DNA from: Ophiosphaerella korrae
Lineage: Eukaryota > Ascomycota > Dothideomycetes > Pleosporales > Phaeosphaeriaceae
Direction: 5' to 3'
DNA length: 64,000 nucleotides
Assembly (NCBI GenBank): GCA_028456385.1
Contig: JALNQF010000052.1
Span: forward strand, 1-64,000
The position numbers were made by a program, and so were the translations under genes. A model generated the notes under the pieces. The model ran no database searches. It saw only the letters and a list, made by a program, of their open reading frames with translations, and had not been told where the DNA came from. Below, piece after piece: positions 44,919 to 57,290 of the stretch (within the stretch, counting starts at the first letter, position 1; each line of letters starts with the position of its first letter).

Positions 44919-45902
44919 ATGGATGAATCAATCCTGCCCGTCCTCACCGCAGTCTCTAGCTCTGCCCGTCAGCTATTTCTGCTCCTCCGCTGCATCGCCT
45001 TCTCCAACAAAGCACACGTCACCATCAATGAGGAGGGTCTCAAAATCGCCGTCGATGAAGTCAGCGCTATGGAAGCCTCAACCTTTCTCAACAAATCCCT
45101 CTTCACCACCTACCAATTCAATCCACCCACGCCGCAAGACGCAGCCCACTCCGACAGCGAAGAAGACAACCCCAACCCTAGCACCACGCCCAACTTCCAA
45201 ATCTCACTCCCCGCCCTCCTCGAAACCCTCCAGATATTCGGTCTCACCGACCCCAACACCACCAAAACACCCTGGGCCCACGACAACCCCTACCCCACCA
45301 GCACCGCCTTCTCCAACAACGTCCTCGGCATGAACAACCTCTGCCGCATCTCCTACCCCGCCCCCGGCGCCCCCCTATCCATCATCCTCACCGAAGCCTC
45401 CATCCGCACAACCTGCAACCTAACCACCTACGCCCCCGAATACACAGACCCCATCCCCTTCGACCGCCGCGCCGTCCTCCTCAAAGCCATCCTCCCAGGC
45501 CCCTACCTGCACACCGCTATCACCGAACTCGCAGCAACAGACTCCGAAAAGCTCCTCCTCTCTGCCCAAATTGTCCATGGCAAACCCTCCTTCGCACTCT
45601 CCGCATCCGGCACCCTCGGCTCCGCTCGCGTCGAGTTCACAGACGACGCCGCCCTCGAAACGTTCCAGCTTTCAGATCCCCAGTCTGGCCTCGCCGCCGC
45701 GTACAAGTTCTCTGCGATCCAGAAGGCGGCGCGCGCTATGGGCGCTGCAGCCAAAGTAAGTGTACGCGTGGATCAGCAGGGTGTACTTAGCCTGCAGTTT
45801 ATGCTTGCCATGGACGGCGATGCGCAAGTTTCGTTTGTGGATTTCTGCTTTGTGCCGCTTGTTGATGAGGATGAGACGTTTTTAGGGGATGGGGGAGGTT
45901 AG
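44919..45902 (+). CDS. RAD1: RAD1, subunit of the 9-1-1 checkpoint clamp
   Basis: Single exon of 327 residues, with the start at the ATG 44919 that opens M-D-E-S-I-L-P. Rad1-family marks are L-L-R-C-I-A-F-S-N-K-A-H-V-T-I-N-E-E-G-L-K-I-A-V near the start, S-L-F-T-T-Y, then the second PCNA-like half with S-A-S-G-T-L-G-S-A-R-V-E-F and the final V-D-F-C-F-V-P-L. It forms the ring-shaped Rad9-Hus1-Rad1 clamp loaded at damaged DNA. The acidic insert around residues 80-100 is variable in fungi. Third positions are strongly C-rich in the first two thirds. Confidence 0.9.
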   Translation: MDESILPVLTAVSSSARQLFLLLRCIAFSNKAHVTINEEGLKIAVDEVSAMEASTFLNKSLFTTYQFNPPTPQDAAHSDSEEDNPNPSTTPNFQISLPALLETLQIFGLTDPNTTKTPWAHDNPYPTSTAFSNNVLGMNNLCRISYPAPGAPLSIILTEASIRTTCNLTTYAPEYTDPIPFDRRAVLLKAILPGPYLHTAITELAATDSEKLLLSAQIVHGKPSFALSASGTLGSARVEFTDDAALETFQLSDPQSGLAAAYKFSAIQKAARAMGAAAKVSVRVDQQGVLSLQFMLAMDGDAQVSFVDFCFVPLVDEDETFLGDGGG

Positions 45903-46371
45903 GGTGGGATTGTGAGGAGATAGGACAGGGAGGAGAAATGCGATGGTCGTATCTTCGTTGAGGACTCAGAATCATGCATGTTGTGTCCTTGCGTGTGGAC
46001 GTGTGGGGTAAGTAATTCGTATTCTTGGTGGAGGAAATAGAGATGAGCTACGTATTATCATTCTGAGCCACGTTGTAGTGTTTGCGCCATGTGTACCATG
46101 CATCTCAATTCCGCTCCCTGAAGCTTTATCAACCATGCTTATGCTCTAAGGCACATGTCTCGCAACTCAGTGTATTCATTCTCATCTTTACAGGTAGCCC
46201 TCCAACCTGTCAAATCAATTGTTGAGGTATCACGCCACCTAGTAACGGTTGTAGGTATCATGGATTTTCATTCGTTTCTAATGTACTTCTTTTTGTATGA
46301 AGCATGCATAACCGAGGGAAACCCATATGATCCCTGCCCATCCAAACCGCACTCCGGAAAGAGAAACACGC
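45903..46371. other. Spacer between convergent RAD1 and eL20 genes
   Basis: Shared 3' region. No gene is seen. Confidence 0.5.
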
Positions 46372-47379
46372 TTAGAAGAAAGTGGAGGGGCGCTTGGCAG
46401 CGAAGATCTTCTTGCCGGCCTTCTTGTTGATGCGGTGGGGTAGAGGGAACTTGAGGTTCTTGACAAGGAGCTGCTTGATGTATGGGCGGCGGACGTCATC
46501 AGTCTTCTCAACCTCAACAACCTTCAGGATCTACGACAGGTTAGCAGAGGTTTAATAACAAATAACGAAGCATAGCATACCTGAACGTCCCTGAAACGCG
46601 ATCGATGACGGGCAGCCATATCTTGGTAGAGAGCATCGACGGCGGCAACGCGAGACAACTCACGGTACTCCTTGTACATGTTGTGGGTACCGGAGCGCGA
46701 GTCGTAGCGGATCCAAATACCGAAGTTCTTAACCTTTTGGGGTCGCTTCTCGTGAATCTAATTCTGTCAGTTTCGCAGCTCTCTTACACAGACGCCAGGA
46801 AGTGGATCTCTCCGGGCCGTGGTTGTCACACACCTGGTTGACGGAGACGATCTCGCCGTTCGCCTTCTTGATCTTTCGGAGCTTGCCGAGGAAGTACCAG
46901 AACCGTGATTTGGCGACAACCTCGTTGGTCGCAAAAACTCGCATGCGGTAGATCTTAGGGGTAGGGTTGGCCTCTGAGGGCAGATGGCGCCCGATGATCT
47001 GGTATTCCTGGAAGCGAGCTAGAAAATGTCAGTACGGCTGCCCACTTGTATTTTGATGTCCCAGGTCCAGCAATCGCAGCGAAGTGATTTCGGTGGTAAA
47101 TGTTGGTGTTCGATGGTGCTACAGTTGCGCTTTGTGGCAGAGGTGCAGCTTGAAGTCGTTCCCAGGCGTCATCCTCCATCTTGCCATGCTCCTCTATACG
47201 CTCAGGCCAGAAGCCATACATTCACCACAGCCTTTCAAGGGCATGCAGTCCATGGTTTTCTACCGTGCGCATGATGGGAATGCTATGATACCGAGACGAT
47301 TGCGAGGTGTATTCGAAATTTCGTCGGCTGCAATTGCTGGAGGGATGGAGAGTGCGGTGAGAGATAGTTGCTTACCCAT
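46372..47379 (-). CDS. RPL20: 60S ribosomal protein eL20 (L18a/L20)
   Basis: Four exons, 47376-47379, 46834-47018, 46581-46757 and 46372-46530, give 174 residues, the usual eL20 length. The first exon is only ATGG, followed by a 357-nt intron, typical of fungal ribosomal protein genes where the first intron can hold regulatory sequence. The protein matches eL20 throughout: [55 protein letters not shown] and the basic end with F-P-L-P-H-R. It lies head-to-head with CSN12. Confidence 0.93.
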
Positions 47380-47760
47380 CTAGATACTGTTAGCAGGATA
47401 GATAGAAGAAAGTTTAGTTGGACCGACCTTAATTGTGCTGTCGGTTAGTACCCGTGTTGTCGTGATGGTCAAATTCGAAGGTCAGATTCAGGTGTGCTCG
47501 AAATCGCTTGTGGGCGCGCTAACGCAATGAGCGAATCAACGCTTGGCGCCGGATACGACCCACTTCAGCGTGCAAACCACCCAAACACCGTCCAATCCAA
47601 ACCACCACCAATAGACAAAGACCCTGTAACCTTTGCGCTCAGAGACCCCCACAATGCGTACGGCTTAGAACCTCCCCGCAACCTTGCTTGTGATCTTTGT
47701 TTCATTGCGATCCTATAGCGATACACGGAATACCCGTCAGTCTACTAAACAGAATCAGGC
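47380..47760. promoter_or_regulatory. Shared divergent promoter of eL20 and CSN12
   Basis: These 381 bases lie between the two divergent start codons. No third gene is seen, and no specific site is claimed. Confidence 0.5.
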
Positions 47761-49511
47761 ATGCAATCCGCGCTCGCGCCATTCTTCAATGCGTATGCTT
47801 CGGCTTTGGCGCAACCTGTCGCCGAGTTTCTAAGCCCAGTTCCGCCTGCCAATGATGCTGGCCGGCTCTATGACTTCTACCGTGCAACCAGCGAAGATAG
47901 GGTCGATGCCGAAGTACGCCATGTGCTCAAATACAGCAAGCTGCGTATGGACAATGAAGAGGTTGACGCATGGCGGGAGATTCTCGTCAATTACTGGCGT
48001 GCAGTGAAGCAAATCATACTAACTGATGAAGCTGCGAATCAAGGAAAGCTTGTAGATCGCCAGTTCCTTGCCGTCTACGAGGCATGGAAAGACCTGACTA
48101 CCAACTTTATGAAGCATATTCCTGCATTGCCAGCCTGGGCCATCTTCACTTTATACTTCACGGCAAACCACTTGAGAAAGTTTGCAGTACAGGCCGATGA
48201 ATGCTTAGCAAAGGCAAAACCATCCACATCTACCAACAACTTTTCAGACGATATTGTCCCTCGGGCTGCGCGGAGTGAGAAGCTTGAGGAAGCTGCACGA
48301 ATCTTCAACCGCCTTCTTAATCTTTGCGCCCTCGACAGGTTTGCCTTTGCCAGTCCTCTCCGGTGTATTTCTAGTCTGACGCAAACTCAGCAAAAACCCA
48401 AATAGAACCGAGTCTCGCAAGTGGGGCGTCTACTGTTTTGCCAACCTTCAGTTCAAGACGTACTTCAAGGTATTACATCTCACCAAATCGACGAAATACT
48501 TGCGCTGACTCTGCCTATAGCTGAAAGCCATCAGTCTGTCAAAAAATGTTGTCAAATCCGTCAAATCCCAGTCCGACTTGCCTGCCTTTGAACTATTTCC
48601 GCGAGCGCATCGCGTGACATATAGATATTATACAGGTGTTCTAGCTTTCTTGGAAGAAGATTATATAAGTGTTAGCAATATATTCCATTTACCGATTCTG
48701 ATACTAATTGCTACAGGCCGAAACGAATCTCCAGGAAGCTTGGAACCTGTGTTATGCTCGATCACAAAAGAACAAGTCGTAAGCATCCCAGACACACTTT
48801 ACACGCTGCAAAATTCAGAGCTGATTACTATAGACTCATCCTATCCTACCTCATTCCCTGTCGTCTTATTACAAAACACGCTATTCCCTCAGCTGCTCTC
48901 TTGGCTGAAGCTCCAGGCCTAGGAAGCCTCATTGGGCCACTTGTAGCTTGTATCAAAAAAGGCGACTTGGCAGGCTTTGACAAAGCGCTAGCCGACGGCG
49001 AGCCTGAGTTTGTTAAACGACGCATCTTCCTTACCCTGGAGCGAAGCCGCGATATCGCCTTGCGCAACCTTTTGCGGAAAGTCTACCTTGCAGCCGGGTA
49101 CGACGATCTGAAGGAAGGACAGACTGAGAAGGACAGGATTCGAAAATCGAGGATACCGCTTATTCATTTTGCGACCGGTCTGAGGATGGGCATTGCAGGT
49201 GAAGGCAGCGGCCAAGTTGTGGAGGACGATGAGGTTGAGTGTCTCTTGGCAAACCAGATATACAAGGTTCGTGCATGGTTTTCTTGTTTCTTACCTATGC
49301 GTTACTCTCACTTCTGCATGTCTTTCATGTGCAGCAAGGGGTGGCGATTTAGAGGCAACCCCTACTAGGCAACCTTGCTACGGCAATACCACACAAACAC
49401 AGTGGCCTCCACTAACACAGCCAACAGGGTCTCATGAAGGGCTACATATCGCGAGAGCACGCCATGGTGGTCATGAACAAAAAGGGTGCTTTCCCCGGAA
49501 CAGGTGTCTGA
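47761..49511 (+). CDS. CSN12: CSN12-type PCI-domain protein
   Basis: Six exons, 47761-48338, 48406-48469, 48521-48670, 48717-48778, 48834-49266 and 49428-49511, give 456 residues with consistent phases. The third donor is weak (GTTAGC) but is followed by a good TACTAAT branch. Family marks are [35 protein letters not shown], the helix with A-W-x-[13 protein letters not shown], and the end [19 protein letters not shown]. Csn12/Thp1-type proteins act with Thp3 or the COP9-related complex in mRNA processing and export. The PCI domain fills about residues 230-430. Confidence 0.88.
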
Positions 49512-51963
49512 TACCTAAATCTGTCTGCCTACTGCCCTACCAGGAGGGCCACCATCTAACGCCTGCAGCTGCAACACACAACACATCGCTGACGGGTGCG
49601 CACAAATAGCACTGCAGCCGCATACATTTGCAGATGCGCAAGTCTAGTCTGCGCATCCAAGCCCCATCATTCGCTCGCGCAGAGGGTAGTTCCAATGTAA
49701 CGCGAGCTATCTGCACCCAAGCAGTGCTGCATTGGACAGCGACAGGGCGTGCTTATAACACAGCCTAATTCAATAATTCTTTTTGCACTCATCCGCAGGC
49801 TCGACTCAATGTCACGCCTGTAATGCCCCTGATCCTTGCGTGCATGTACTTACATTGTCCCTCGTCCTATCAGGTGATATCGCGTTCCTTTCCCGCGTCC
49901 GCCTAATCAGCCGGTTTGAGTTTTGTACCCCGCTTGCTTGCGGGACGCTGCTAATGACTCTTTCGTGATGTGTGGATGGGGGATGGCGTTCAACACGTTG
50001 GGAGTTTGATGGTGTTATTTGTTTCGGGAATATTTTCGATCGAGTATAGGATGGATACTGGGCGCTCTTTGTCCTGAGAGTCGTGTTGAGGTGTTGGGGC
50101 AGGGCGCATGAGGAGGTGGCTTCTGGTTCAGCCGTTCCTCAAGTCTATCAACGAGGCTGAGCGCGGAGCACAAATGCGTGTACCGGCATGGATGACCCGA
50201 GGCTTGAATACAAGGACATGCGAATGCGAACTTTGACTAATTACCATTCCTGTATCCGTAGGTAGCTACACTGTCGTCCCCCTCCAACCAACCATCCGAT
50301 TCTACCTCATCATTTCTAAGGAGGAATGTAAGGAAATAAGCTCCGCAACTAGTCGATATGCGATATGCACACGTCTGTACCTTTACACTCCGATCTTGCA
50401 GCCCACACCATCTCCGCCTTGCAGCTTGGCCCCAGCACCCAGCCCAACCGCAATCAGCACCCAAGCAGCCCAAACTATCCGCACCGATTGGTGTTCCTGA
50501 CACGCCGCGCGCACAGACGCGCTGTCGCCCTATCAGCTGATATCGCGTCCGCCCGCCTACCCCACCCATCCACTAGCATTCATACCTGGCTGCATGGCAT
50601 GGTTTGTGTGGAACGCGGGTATGACTGTGCGTGGCCGCGAGCGTCGCACTTTGTCTTGGTGACTCAGCTTGTGCAAGGTAACCAGTTAAGTTAGGTACAT
50701 GCATTGTGCTCGAGTTATGGGGCGGGACAAGTCCTCCGAGTGGAATCCCAACATTCTCTTGCGATTCACCCCAGCGGTGGCGCTAGGTGACCCAAGGTTT
50801 ACTTCCGGCCGGTGTTGCAGCAACCACCATCCACCCTCGGGCTGTCCATGCTGCATGTTGATCCTACCGCAACGCCTCAAACGCGCCGCGCAGCGCCTTT
50901 GCCATCCAGACAAAGCCCTTCATGAGCCCTTCAGCCTTCCCTTTCCCCTTCTTTTTCTCGCCTGCGCGCTTAGCGCGGAGGGCAGATACGGAGTGCGGTG
51001 GGGGGCGCTCCATGTTTTGATGTGTGCGCTACGATGGTGAAGATGTAGCGTGATATATAACCGTGGGAATGGTGACTGTGTGGGTGTGTGTAAGTGCCGA
51101 TCATGAGCTCAGCTAAGCCGGTGGCCGTATTAGTGCCAAGCTGGTTGATGCTACGTTTTGTGCCATCAGTCCCGAATGTCTTGGGGTTTTGGTAGCACGT
51201 TAGTTACAGATGGGTTCACCCAGTTATGGTATGGGAGTCTGGCTAATGCTCTACACGGTGCATTCTATTATCGCAACTGACACTACTATCATAACCTAAA
51301 CCAATAAACGACAAACGTAGTCCGTGGAGATGGTACAATTTGAAACCAACCGGCCTGTAGCGATAGTTCAATCTGATAATGAAATCGTTCCCCCATTCTG
51401 AGGACTAATTTTGAAAACGGCCCCTCGATATTGTTGTGCCATAGGCACAAATTCTTTTGTTCCAGGTAGAATTATGAGGAAATACAGGCGAGAAGAATGC
51501 AGAAGATAAGCAGTAAGCTGAAGCAATCTTGTGATCAAAACTAGAAAGGGTAACGGGCAGCAAAATGAAAATCCTAACTGAAGAGCACCAAAGAGGATAA
51601 CTGTATTGTACAACGTGTTGGCTAAGTGAGTGCCAGAATGGTATCTTTGTCCCTAAACGCCTGAAATCCTTGAGAGAGAAACGATGCCCGGGTGGTCCTT
51701 AATCGTAGCCGCAAGGCTTGTTGAGATAAGTATATTTACAAGAAGGGCAAACCGTCAATGCGTGTATTGATGACAGATTGCATGGTTGTAATGAAAGTCA
51801 TTAAGTTGGTATGATAGTGCTTAGTTGAAGCATCGGACCAGTGAGATGGGTGAGCCAGTGGATGTGCCGCGAAGAAAACGAAGAACAAGTCGATGGCAAC
51901 AAGCTGAGCAAACATGGGCTGCTCATGTCCGTATGTTGCTCAAATACTGGATGTGATAGCCAC
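49512..51963. other. Gene-poor intergenic stretch
   Basis: About 2.4 kb with no family-supported coding sequence on either strand. A minus-strand frame at 51368-51613 is hydrophobic, but I do not support it as a gene. Confidence 0.5.
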
Positions 51964-52875
51964 CTAGTGGGGAGACTTGGAGGACAAGTCGTCCATGTGA
52001 TTGACCACTTCAGTCATGTCAGTTGTTTGTCACCATATGAATTGATGGAAAACTTACTGGCAACGAACAAGTCGAAAAACAGTTTGCCACCGTTCTCCAT
52101 CTCACTCTGCATAGTCCCACTGCGCTTGAAGGTATGTCGAGCTCGAATAATCAGTGCAAGGTAGTGCGCTCTCAGCTTCGAATCATTATCGGGCGTGTTG
52201 GCATATGCAAAACGCGCAGACGTCAAAATGGTTGAGCACTGAATACCAGACTGAAGTCCTTGCTTCTTGAGAGCAAGTTTCTTCAGTTCCTGGAGTCCAT
52301 ACTTCTCTGCCTGGCAGTAGATGACAGTATCCTTGAGGATAGGCCCTACGGCAGACTGAACGACGGCTTCGTTGGCAGAGTTGCCGTTGCCATCATCTTC
52401 AAGGTTCCAGCTGTTTCGCTTCTTGTTATATTCCATGCGAGGGTAATAGTCGCCCTTATACAAGTACTCGAGGATCGATGAGAAGACTTCGGGTTCTTCA
52501 TCAGGAAGATCGATGCGCTTGTTCGCAGACTGGAAGAACTGCCCACTGCAAGCGGCCTGAAACCAGGGAGAGTGCGACAAAACGTCTTCATGTGCTGCGA
52601 AGAGACGTTGTTCACGGCCCACTGAGATGGTTATGATGGCACTGATGAAAGTCGTTAGCAGGCGTTGATATCATTGTCTTCTAAGCAACTAACCTTCCTA
52701 GTGTTGGCGATGTCTGATTAGATTGTGGCGACTGCGCCTGGACTTGCTGAGCTAACTTTTCAACTCTCCTTGGGGAGTCTCTGAACGATGGGTTCTTCTT
52801 GTGCGATTTCGATTTGCTTGCACGGTGCTTGGAGAAGCTGGCGTCCGCGTGGCGTCGACTTGATGATGAAAACAT
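51964..52875 (-). CDS. BTB/POZ-domain protein
   Basis: Three exons, 52694-52875, 52058-52641 and 51964-52007, give 269 residues (introns of 52 and 50 nt; first donor GTTAGT, second GTAAGT). The first 58 residues are basic and Ser-rich. The BTB fold begins at about residue 60 (A-I-I-T-I-S-V-G), with F-A-A-H-E-D-V-L-S-H-S-P-W-F and I-D-L-P-D-E-E-P-E-V-F-S-S-I-L-E-Y-L-Y-K-G-D-Y. The region after, with I-Y-C-Q-A-E-K-Y-G-L-Q-E-L-K-K-L-A, is the usual helical extension. The short last exon completes V-N-H-M-D-D-L. BTB proteins dimerise and may recruit Cullin 3; the partner here is unknown. Confidence 0.82.
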
Positions 52876-55843
52876 GATTTCTTTAGATGTGTCTTCCGAA
52901 GGTGAGATGGTAGTAAAATGGCGGTTTGATCGGTCCTTATGAGTAGTTGAACACAGGCAACAGCGTCAGAGTTGGACTCGCAATCCAAGGCAACTGGGAA
53001 TATTCCTCAGGCAGACACGTCGCAAGGCTGGCGAAAGGGCGATACACGACTGAAGGGGCACACCCAGAGCCGTATATATACCCAACTCCTCACGGAGGCT
53101 GCTGTCTGGGCAGCGACCAGGGTGGTGTGAAAGAAACGCCATTGGACGCGACGCGTCTCAAATCACGTAGTCACGTTTGGTGCTAAACCAAGTTTGGGAG
53201 GTTAATTATCATCCTAGGGGACTAAAGCTCAGCCGCTAGACCAGGTCCAAGCCTTATGCAGTAATTGTGAAACAAGAGCCAGTCAGGAGCGAACAGCGGA
53301 TGTGTTGGGCCCATATCGCTGAGGCTGCCTGGCGCAACATGATAAAACGCAGCGAACTGCCAGTGACCGACAACAGTAGTACAATTGATGCTATGTTGAG
53401 TTTGCCTGAACTGCTCGACTTGATGGAGATGAATGCACAAGTGATGGATAGCGGGCCAGGAGATGAATGACTCTTCATCCCTTACACAGCGCCCATATTT
53501 CCGTCGGCCAACCGAAGCTTTGACCAGCCCATCCAGCAAACCTTGGAGCAAAGCAAGCCGTGCAACTGCCATGGTCCTCTCACGGCTAGGATCTATGAAT
53601 CAAGGAGAGACGGCCTCTCGTATGAGGGCGTAGTGCAGGAATCGTTTTTGCCGTTCCCGTTCCTGTCCCCCTGAGAGGGGCAAAAGCAATACCACGACGA
53701 TCGACTCTGACCCGTTTCCGCGTCGCAAGGAGCAGCTGTAAAAAGCATAGCATTTTCAGAGATCATGGAACGATGTCTGCGCCCCCAAATTGTGCAAGCT
53801 AATCAAGAACTGGGGGGCGCGTCACGTCCAGGCATACCGAGGCAAGGCCCCTCCTCGCGTGCCTCGCGCCAAATCACGTTGCATCTTAGTGCCACTTAAG
53901 CCCCTGATTAGGTCAAGGCTGAGCGCCCTCAATCATCTTAAGGTTCCACCACGCCTACATCCATGAAATGACCAAATGTATCAACGGCGTCTTGGCCGCC
54001 TCATCATGTCGTCCACAAGGAAATGCACAGCTGCGTTTTACTCTCCTATTATTGACGGGACCTTGACTGCACTGATCTGCGCCCGACACATCGTGCTCCA
54101 CCCTAGTGTAACATGGTAGACCTGACACAGCATTCCCCCTCCATCACTCTGACCAGTCTTCCAACAAGCATGTGACAGAAGCAAAGTCTAGCACACTGAA
54201 ATGCCCGAGAAAGAATACAAACGCTGCGAAGAGCAGGCATAGGAACTAGAGAGTACATTCCAACCCCCATATCTCCTACTACCCCTTCTCTCCTCTTCGT
54301 GTCATTTTCCATATGTCAAGATTATTATATTCACAGTTCCGGCAGTTACCGATGGGCTATTTGACGACATCTGCGACACGGTTTAAAATTCCAGTCAATC
54401 CTTCACCAACATTCAAGGTGCCTTTATTGCGAACACTGCTCTTCGCATACGCTATCACCCAGAGCTCCCGCCTGATTCTCCAGGTCTAGTCATCATCATA
54501 ATCTCTGCTTCAAGACATCGCGATCATAGAAGATGCGCTTGTTAGGTAGGTTCCTTGCATACATGTCCAGAATATTCTAGGACACTAAATAACTCTTCTG
54601 AGTATAAATGCATCAATACCAGAAGGCTGCAAAGCCTGCTCCTCGCGTCTCGAAAGTCTCCGACGTGACATCTCCTCGGAGCCTACAAGTTCACCCTAGC
54701 CGCATTCACTAGGAGGGATCATTTCGACAACCCTTTTCAATGGTAGAAACCTCTGCGTTATTGACATATATCATAGACGACTTTTGCACCTCCAAGATAT
54801 GCTATGACTGCCGTCCGGCTTCAATGCTGGTTGTGCTGCATAGACCTGAGCATCTCCACACGTACGGCCAGCACAGCCGCCCTATAGTTCCAGAGTTAAG
54901 CGGGGAAGCCTCGTTCGCATAGAAACGATTATTCGCAATCAATGTTGAGTAACCGTATTTCAGGTCTCATTTGCTAGTTGCGGCACGGCCTGCGGCAGAA
55001 CAGAGTAGACAAGGGTACCTCTTGCCGATACCCCAGATTTTGAGATTAGCCAGTCGGAACTTTTCGATTTGATTGTAGCAACAGCTGCAGTGCTCCCCAG
55101 ATGACCCTCGACAGCTACCTGCGAGGAAGAGATGTGCCGAATAGGAACACTATGAAACGGATTCCGTAAGAAACGTTTGGTCTCCATCCTTCGAAATTTT
55201 TAGATGATGTTCGTGATTCTTTCCTTGTCGAGGCATGCATTTTGCAACTTTCCTTGACGGAACATCAATATACTTCATTGTACTAGCCTCCAAAGAGTTG
55301 GGATACTAACTGCACAAACATTTTGAACAAAGTTGTTGACAATACATAGTCGGTAGACAGCCATGTAACGAGCCGGAGGCTATGTCCGCACATCGAATGC
55401 CTTTGGTAATAGAACCTCTCGAATAAGGATCAGCATCCAATAGTATGAGCCACCCATTCAGGCCGTCAGCAGCACGCAAGACTTGGTGACATTACTGGGA
55501 TATATAAAATAAGGGAAGGCCCGAATTGAGTAATATCATCATTGGCTCAATCCATCACGTTTACATTTCTTTAGTCAGAATGACTACCGATCCTAGCACC
55601 CAGGGCATTCGTATGGAATGAACAATCCGACACGTTCTGTGCACTTCATTACGGGAGCCTAAGGCCTATTACAGGACTATTTAAATATACAATTTATAGC
55701 AAGGATGAGTATTGTGCAGCAAGCACCGCAGCACGAGGCATGCAAAATACGGTGAGCTAAGTACTACACTGACTTAACCAATATCATATAAGTAGAAACA
55801 CCATTTCCAGCATCTAACACACAAGCACGGCGGCCATTCCATC
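52876..55843. other. Long gene-poor stretch, promoter of tyrosinase at its right end
   Basis: Nearly 3 kb with no supported gene on either strand. A TATATAAA element occurs at about 55500 and another TATA-like site near 55785. No RIP-like composition is seen, so it is not obviously a dead transposon. Confidence 0.5.
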
Positions 55844-57206
55844 ATGGCTAGGACAACAGCCATCAACGCCGTATTGGCAGCTCTGTGTTTCACTGGCACA
55901 TTTGCATGGCCCTTTGAATTCAGGCAGTCCCTCACTCTCGAGACAGTAAAGAAGCAAGCACTTGCCAATGCTTATATGGTACTAGAGGGAACCCTCTCCG
56001 ATGGCCTCACCAACCGTCCGTCAAGCTGCAATAAAAAGACAGTCGCAGTTCGAAAGGAGTAGTATGCAACCCTTCACTTTTAGTATCATAAAACCCTTTC
56101 CTAACATACCCCTAGCGGTGACCTTAGCAAAGATGAGCGAAAAGAATACATCAGAGCCGTACAATGCATCATGAAGGCGCCCTCCAAGCTCCCCGCCAGC
56201 CAATACCCCGGAGCAAAATCCCGCTATGACGACTTCACCGTTGTCCACATGAACATGACGCCCTCGGTGCACTCAACCGCCAACTTCATGCACTGGCACC
56301 GCTACTACATCTGGGCCTACGAAACCGCGCTCCGCACAGAATGTAGCTACAAAGGTTACCAGCCTTACTGGGACTGGTCCAAGTACCCAGACGTCGTCAA
56401 CTCGCCCATCTTCAACGGCGACGAATGGAGCATGGGTGGAAATGGCGACCCCGTCACCCACAGCGGCATGATTATGGGCGCAGATATGGTGCCCGCCGGC
56501 CCTGGCGGCGGCTGTGTGATCAAGGGGCCCTTCGCAAAGTACGTCGTACACCCTATGAACATAAGCCCGCCGACTTAAACCCCCGCAGCACAACCATAAG
56601 CCTCGGCCCCCTCATGTCCACCATGGACTCTCGCCTCGGCATCAAGCCCAACCCACGCACCGACGGCTACGGCGCCAACCCGCGCTGCCTCCGCCGCGAC
56701 GTCAACAACTACTTCTCCAAGACCTATCTCACGCCCGCCGCCCTTCTCAAGCACATCGTGTCTAGCGCTAACATTCTGACCTTCCAGAACTCCATACAGA
56801 GCACCACGCCCATGGTCGCCGCGCTGCATACCGGCGGCCACTTTAGTATCTGGGGGGATCCAGGGGGCGACGTGTATGTTAGCCCGAATGAGCCGACGTT
56901 TTGGCTGCATCATGGGCAGCTCGATCGGCATTGGTGGATGTGGGCGAATTATTTGGAGGGCGAGGTTAAGAAGCGGGTGGCGCAGTATGAAGGTGAGTTA
57001 CTTATCCTCCCCCCCCACCCCGGTCTCGAGTGCGCTGGGGCTGATTTCTGGTAGGCGGCACGAATTGGATGAATCCGAATGGGGCCAAGGGCAAGGCGAC
57101 GGATGTGCAGTGGCTTAGTGTTGCAGCGCCGATGGGTAAGGATGGGGTGCAGAGTAAGGAGTTGTTTTCTACGACTGCGGGGCCGTTTTGCTATATTTAC
57201 GAGTGA
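55844..57206 (+). CDS. Secreted tyrosinase-family type-3 copper protein
   Basis: Four exons, 55844-56058, 56116-56538, 56589-56992 and 57055-57206, give 397 residues. Residues 1-22 form a signal peptide. CuA ligand candidates are the His in V-V-H-M, in V-H-S-T-A-N and in M-H-W-H-R-Y-Y. CuB ligands are in H-T-G-G-H-F-S-I-W-G and F-W-L-H-H-G-Q-L-D-R-H-W-W-M-W. All six positions look present, so it should bind two coppers and oxidise phenols. It lacks the long C-terminal lid domain of fungal melanin tyrosinases and belongs to the short, secreted class. The acceptor of intron 3 is TGGTAG. No pathway genes are next to it. Confidence 0.88.
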
Positions 57207-57290
57207 GGTTGTCAGTGACGCTTAGGATGGACGTAGGCGTGGCGACGTTTGTAGCAATGTAATTCATGCGCGAATCTCTGGCCGCAGTAC

